Assembly: GCF_000710915.1 (NCBI RefSeq)
Contig: NZ_BAUA01000124.1
Location: 1-36,477 of the forward strand
Length of the DNA stretch: 36,477 nt
From: Nocardia brasiliensis IFM 10847
Lineage (GTDB): Bacteria; Actinomycetota; Actinomycetes; Mycobacteriales; Mycobacteriaceae
Reading direction: 5' to 3'
Below are positions 33,952 to 36,477 of this stretch, one piece after another. Made by a program: the position numbers and the translations under genes. Each line of letters opens with the position of its first letter. The stretch's first letter is position 1. The notes beneath the pieces were generated by a model. The model saw only the letters and a program-made list of their open reading frames with translations, made no database searches and was not told where the DNA came from.

Positions 33952-35403
33952 ATGACCCAGATCCTGTCGCCGGATTCGGCAGCGGCGTCCGCCGCTGTTT
34001 CGCCTCCGGCCGCCCCACCTGCCGCGTACGGTGCGCGGCGCACCCTCGCCATCCTCGCCGTGATCCTGACCGGGCAGTTCATGGCGGTGCTGGACGCCTC
34101 CATCGTCAATGTCGCGATTCCGTCCATCCGCAGTTCGCTGCACACCTCCGGCGCCGCGCTGCAATTGATCGTCGCCGGGTATGTCATCGCCTATGCCGTG
34201 CTGCTGGTGACCGGAGCCCGCCTCGGCGACCGGTTCAGCCAGCGCCGCATGTTCATCGCCGGACTCGCGGTGTTCACCCTCGCCTCACTCGTCTGCGGGC
34301 TGGCCTGGAACGAGGTGTCGCTCATCGTCTTCCGGTTCGCGCAGGGCGTGGGCGCGGCGGCGATGGTGCCGCAGATCATGACGCTCATCCAGCGCAACTT
34401 CACCGGCAACGCCCGCGCCAAGGCGCTCAGCGTGTACTCCGCGATCATCTCCGGCGGCATGGTCGCCGGTCAGGTGCTCGGCGGGCTCATCGTGAATGCC
34501 GATGTGCTGGGCAGTAGTTGGCGCGGCGTGTTCCTGGTGAACGTGCCCATCGGCGTGGTGCTGCTGGTCGTCGCTCCCCGCATCCTGCCGACCGTGACCG
34601 AGCGTTTCGACCGCAAGCTCGACCTGGCCGGGCTCGGCATGCTCACCGCCGCGGTACTCGCGCTGGTGCTGCCGCTGGTGCTCGGCCGGGAGCTGGATTG
34701 GCCGCTGTGGTCCTGGATCTCGCTGGGCGCCTGCGTGTTCGGCTTTGCGGCCTTCGTCGGTATCGAGCGGGCCGTCGCACGCCGCGGCGCGGAACCCCTG
34801 TTCTCGCACCGGGTGCTGGCCGCGCCGGGCCTGCTGCCGGCCGCCGCGACATTGTTCGTCATCATGGCGACCTTCGGCGGCTGGATGTTCGTCATGGCCA
34901 TCCACCTGCAGAGCACACTCGGCTACAGCGCACTGCACGCCGGCCTGCTGTTCATTCCCATGGGCGTCACATTCGCGATCACCGGCCTCAACTGGGAACG
35001 CATCCCGCATCGGTGGCACCCGACCATGATTCCCGCCGGTCTCGTGCTCGCCGCCGCGAGCATGGTCACGGTGGGCGCGCTGCTGCGCGACGGCGCCGGC
35101 GTCGGGGTGCTCGCGCTGGTGCTGCTCGGGGTGTGCGGCGTCGGCAACGGGCTCGCGTTCAGCCCGCTGATGACCAAGACCCTGGCGAAAGTCCCGATGC
35201 GGCTGGCCGCGGATGCCAGCGGCATCCTGGTGACCAATGTGCAGCTCGGCATCGTGGTCGGCATCGCCACGTTCGGCACGCTGTTCCTCGGGCTGGCCGG
35301 TGACACGACGTTGTCCGCGGCGCACGCGCTCGGCGGCACCGCGATCGCGGAGGGCGTGACGGTGCTCGTCGCCGCGGCACTGTCGGTCCGCGCGGCCCGG
35401 TAG
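33952..35403 (+). CDS. MFS transporter, DHA2 (drug:H+ antiporter) family
   Basis: 483 residues from the ATG at 33952. A Pro/Ala-rich cytoplasmic N-terminus of about 30 residues precedes 12-14 hydrophobic segments. Family motifs are visible: MAVLDASIVNVAIPSI in the first membrane helix (the DHA2 signature LDxTIVNVALP), GARLGDRFSQRRMFIAG in the loop after helix 2 (motif A), RFAQGVGAAAMVP (motif B region), and SGGMVAGQVLGGLI (antiporter motif C). It is an inner-membrane exporter driven by the proton gradient, and its substrate is unknown. It is divergent from the carboxylic acid reductase gene with 237 bp between starts, so shared control is possible, for example export of aldehydes, acids or a related metabolite. 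This link is inference. Confidence 0.92.
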   Translation: MTQILSPDSAAASAAVSPPAAPPAAYGARRTLAILAVILTGQFMAVLDASIVNVAIPSIRSSLHTSGAALQLIVAGYVIAYAVLLVTGARLGDRFSQRRMFIAGLAVFTLASLVCGLAWNEVSLIVFRFAQGVGAAAMVPQIMTLIQRNFTGNARAKALSVYSAIISGGMVAGQVLGGLIVNADVLGSSWRGVFLVNVPIGVVLLVVAPRILPTVTERFDRKLDLAGLGMLTAAVLALVLPLVLGRELDWPLWSWISLGACVFGFAAFVGIERAVARRGAEPLFSHRVLAAPGLLPAAATLFVIMATFGGWMFVMAIHLQSTLGYSALHAGLLFIPMGVTFAITGLNWERIPHRWHPTMIPAGLVLAAASMVTVGALLRDGAGVGVLALVLLGVCGVGNGLAFSPLMTKTLAKVPMRLAADASGILVTNVQLGIVVGIATFGTLFLGLAGDTTLSAAHALGGTAIAEGVTVLVAAALSVRAAR

Positions 35404-35412
35404 GAGCGGGTG

Positions 35413-35448
35413 CGAATCCCGGGATCCGCACGGCGGGCCCGGGATTCG
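35413..35448 (+). terminator. Stem-loop after the exporter gene, probable terminator
   Basis: A perfect 11-bp inverted repeat (CGAATCCCGGG at 35413-35423 and CCCGGGATTCG at 35438-35448) with a 14-nt loop begins 10 nt after the stop codon. There is no T-tract after it, as is common for actinobacterial hairpin terminators. Confidence 0.65.
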
Positions 35449-35577
35449 TGCGGTCACCCTTCGAATCAGGGCGAGGGAAACCATCGCGCCGGGCGGTCGT
35501 CGGGAGCAGGCTCGAGGGGGCTGCTTCGCCCGGTCACGGGCGGCCGCGGAACTCTCGGAGATGGAAGTAGGTGTCGG

Positions 35578-36477
35578 ATGGGCGTTTTCGCGCTCGGCGT
35601 AGAACTCGACGGCGAAGGCTTCCATCCCGAGGCATGGCGTCGCGCCGCGCACACACCGGATCGGCTGCTCACCGGCGCCACGGTCCGCGAACGGGTCGCC
35701 ACCGCCGAGAACGCAGGCTTCACGCTGGCGACCTTCGCCGATTCCATTCTGCCGCCCGAGCAGGTCGCGGGCCGGATCGACGCGGTCACCCGCGCGTCGT
35801 TCGTGGCGGCGACCACCAGCACGATCGGCCTGGTGCCCACCGTCGCCACCACCTATGCCGAGCCGTTCCACACGTCTTCGCAGATCGCCACGCTCGATTA
35901 CGCCTCCCGCGGCCGGGCGGGCTGGATCGCCGAACGCGTCGACGACCCGCGCGCCGCACGCGCGTGGGGCCGCGCTCCGGTAACCGGCGCCGCCGAATTG
36001 GCCAGGGAGCAAGAGGATTCCATCGAGGTCGCACGACGACTCTGGGACTCCTGGGAGGACGACGCGGTGATCCGCGACCACCCGAACGGCCGCTTCCTGG
36101 ACCGGAACAGGCTGCACTACATCGACTTCCGCGGCAGGACCTTCTCGGTGAAAGGCCCGGCGATCGTGCCGCGACCGCCGCAGGGTCAACCGGTGGTCTT
36201 CGGTGCGGACGGCGAGGTGGACGTGCGGCTGGTCGCCGCCGATTCCGTCGCGGCCGCGATCGACGCGGCGCAACGGTCACGGTCGGCCGGCACGCCGCTG
36301 GCCTTCGCCGAGATCGACGTCACGCTGGACACCCCCACCGCGACCGCCGAGCAGCGCTTCGGCGCCGCACCGTCCAGTTCCCCTGCCCGGCTGGCTTTTT
36401 CCGGTACGGCGGCGGCGCTGGTCGATCTGCTCACCCATCTCAGCGGCCATCTGGACGGCGTGCGCCTGCACCCGGCG
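35578..36477 (+). CDS. LLM-class flavin-dependent monooxygenase (luciferase-like), 3'-partial
   Basis: The frame is open from the ATG at 35578 to the right edge, 300 codons without a stop, so the gene continues beyond the window. A purine-rich GGAAG lies about 10 nt upstream. The protein begins MGVFALGVELDGEGFHPEAW and continues with ERVATAENAGFTLATFADS, a GLVPTVATTYAEPFHTSSQ block, and ATLDYASRGRAGWIAERVDD. These are the first helices and strands of the luciferase-like TIM barrel in the NtaA/SnaA/DszA branch. Members are cytosolic and oxidise diverse substrates using FMNH2 supplied by a reductase. After FLDRNRLHYIDFRGRTFSVKG (split here as FLDRNRLHYID and FRGRTFSVKG) the usual PRPPQGQPVV word is seen. 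The substrate is unknown. It lies downstream of the exporter with a hairpin between, so it probably has its own promoter. Confidence 0.88.
   Translation, partial: MGVFALGVELDGEGFHPEAWRRAAHTPDRLLTGATVRERVATAENAGFTLATFADSILPPEQVAGRIDAVTRASFVAATTSTIGLVPTVATTYAEPFHTSSQIATLDYASRGRAGWIAERVDDPRAARAWGRAPVTGAAELAREQEDSIEVARRLWDSWEDDAVIRDHPNGRFLDRNRLHYIDFRGRTFSVKGPAIVPRPPQGQPVVFGADGEVDVRLVAADSVAAAIDAAQRSRSAGTPLAFAEIDVTLDTPTATAEQRFGAAPSSSPARLAFSGTAAALVDLLTHLSGHLDGVRLHPA

Noticed and set aside
34285..36273. Long minus-strand frame (662 codons) opposite the exporter and monooxygenase
   Set aside because: It overlaps two well-recognised plus-strand genes and the hairpin between them. Its translation is rich in His, Arg, Gly and Gln as expected of an antisense frame.
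1..36477. CRISPR arrays, tRNA or rRNA genes, insertion sequences or prophage genes
   Set aside because: No regular short repeats with spacers, no cloverleaf or rRNA-like stretches, no transposase or integrase motifs and no terminal inverted repeats were seen. The direct repeats found are coding linkers in one gene.

Overview
The window is high-GC actinobacterial DNA, most likely from Nocardia or a close relative. The best marker is a complete carboxylic acid reductase (30214-33714, minus strand) that follows the Nocardia iowensis enzyme almost block for block. The MmyB-type regulator, GT87 mannosyltransferase-like protein, DHA2 exporter and luciferase-like monooxygenase also fit a mycolic-acid actinomycete.

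Layout. Positions 1-26843 are a single reading frame with no stop. It is already open at the left edge, so at least 8,946 residues are visible and the true start lies outside the window. It encodes a modular megaprotein built from effector or toxin-type enzyme domains joined by Pro/Glu/Ser/Thr/Asp-rich linkers. In order I see: a helical stub; a degenerate plus an intact calpain-like (C2) protease; an ADP-ribosyltransferase (ART); a second degenerate plus intact C2 pair; about 5.5 kb of unrecognised beta-rich sequence; an OTU-like cysteine protease; a HopA1-effector-like domain; a decayed DUF1023 alpha/beta-hydrolase; a second ART; a papain-fold glutamine-deamidase-like (Tox-PL) domain; a third C2 protease; a helix-turn-helix-like module; a second Tox-PL; a degenerate plus an intact ART; a third Tox-PL; and a second helical module that ends the protein. 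Residue numbers given for this protein count the TTG at 51 as residue 1, for convenience only.

The megagene is followed after 80 bp by a 295-residue protein with an internal duplication and its own good ribosome binding site. It is probably co-transcribed and is a candidate immunity protein or chaperone, though its function is not recognised. Then come an MmyB-family regulator (minus strand), a GT87-type membrane glycosyltransferase (plus), carboxylic acid reductase (minus), and, divergent from it, a DHA2-family exporter (plus). Last is an LLM-class flavin monooxygenase that runs off the right edge. No intergenic gap exceeds 300 bp, and I saw no rRNA, tRNA, CRISPR array or insertion sequence.

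The most interesting object is the megaprotein. It looks like a multi-effector polyprotein, analogous in logic to MARTX toxins, with many different catalytic domains on one chain. Three features suggest active cassette evolution: a perfect 174-bp in-frame direct repeat, payload blocks bordered by the same linkers, and repeated pairing of a catalytically dead domain with an intact copy of the same family. Secretion route, targets and self-processing are inferences.
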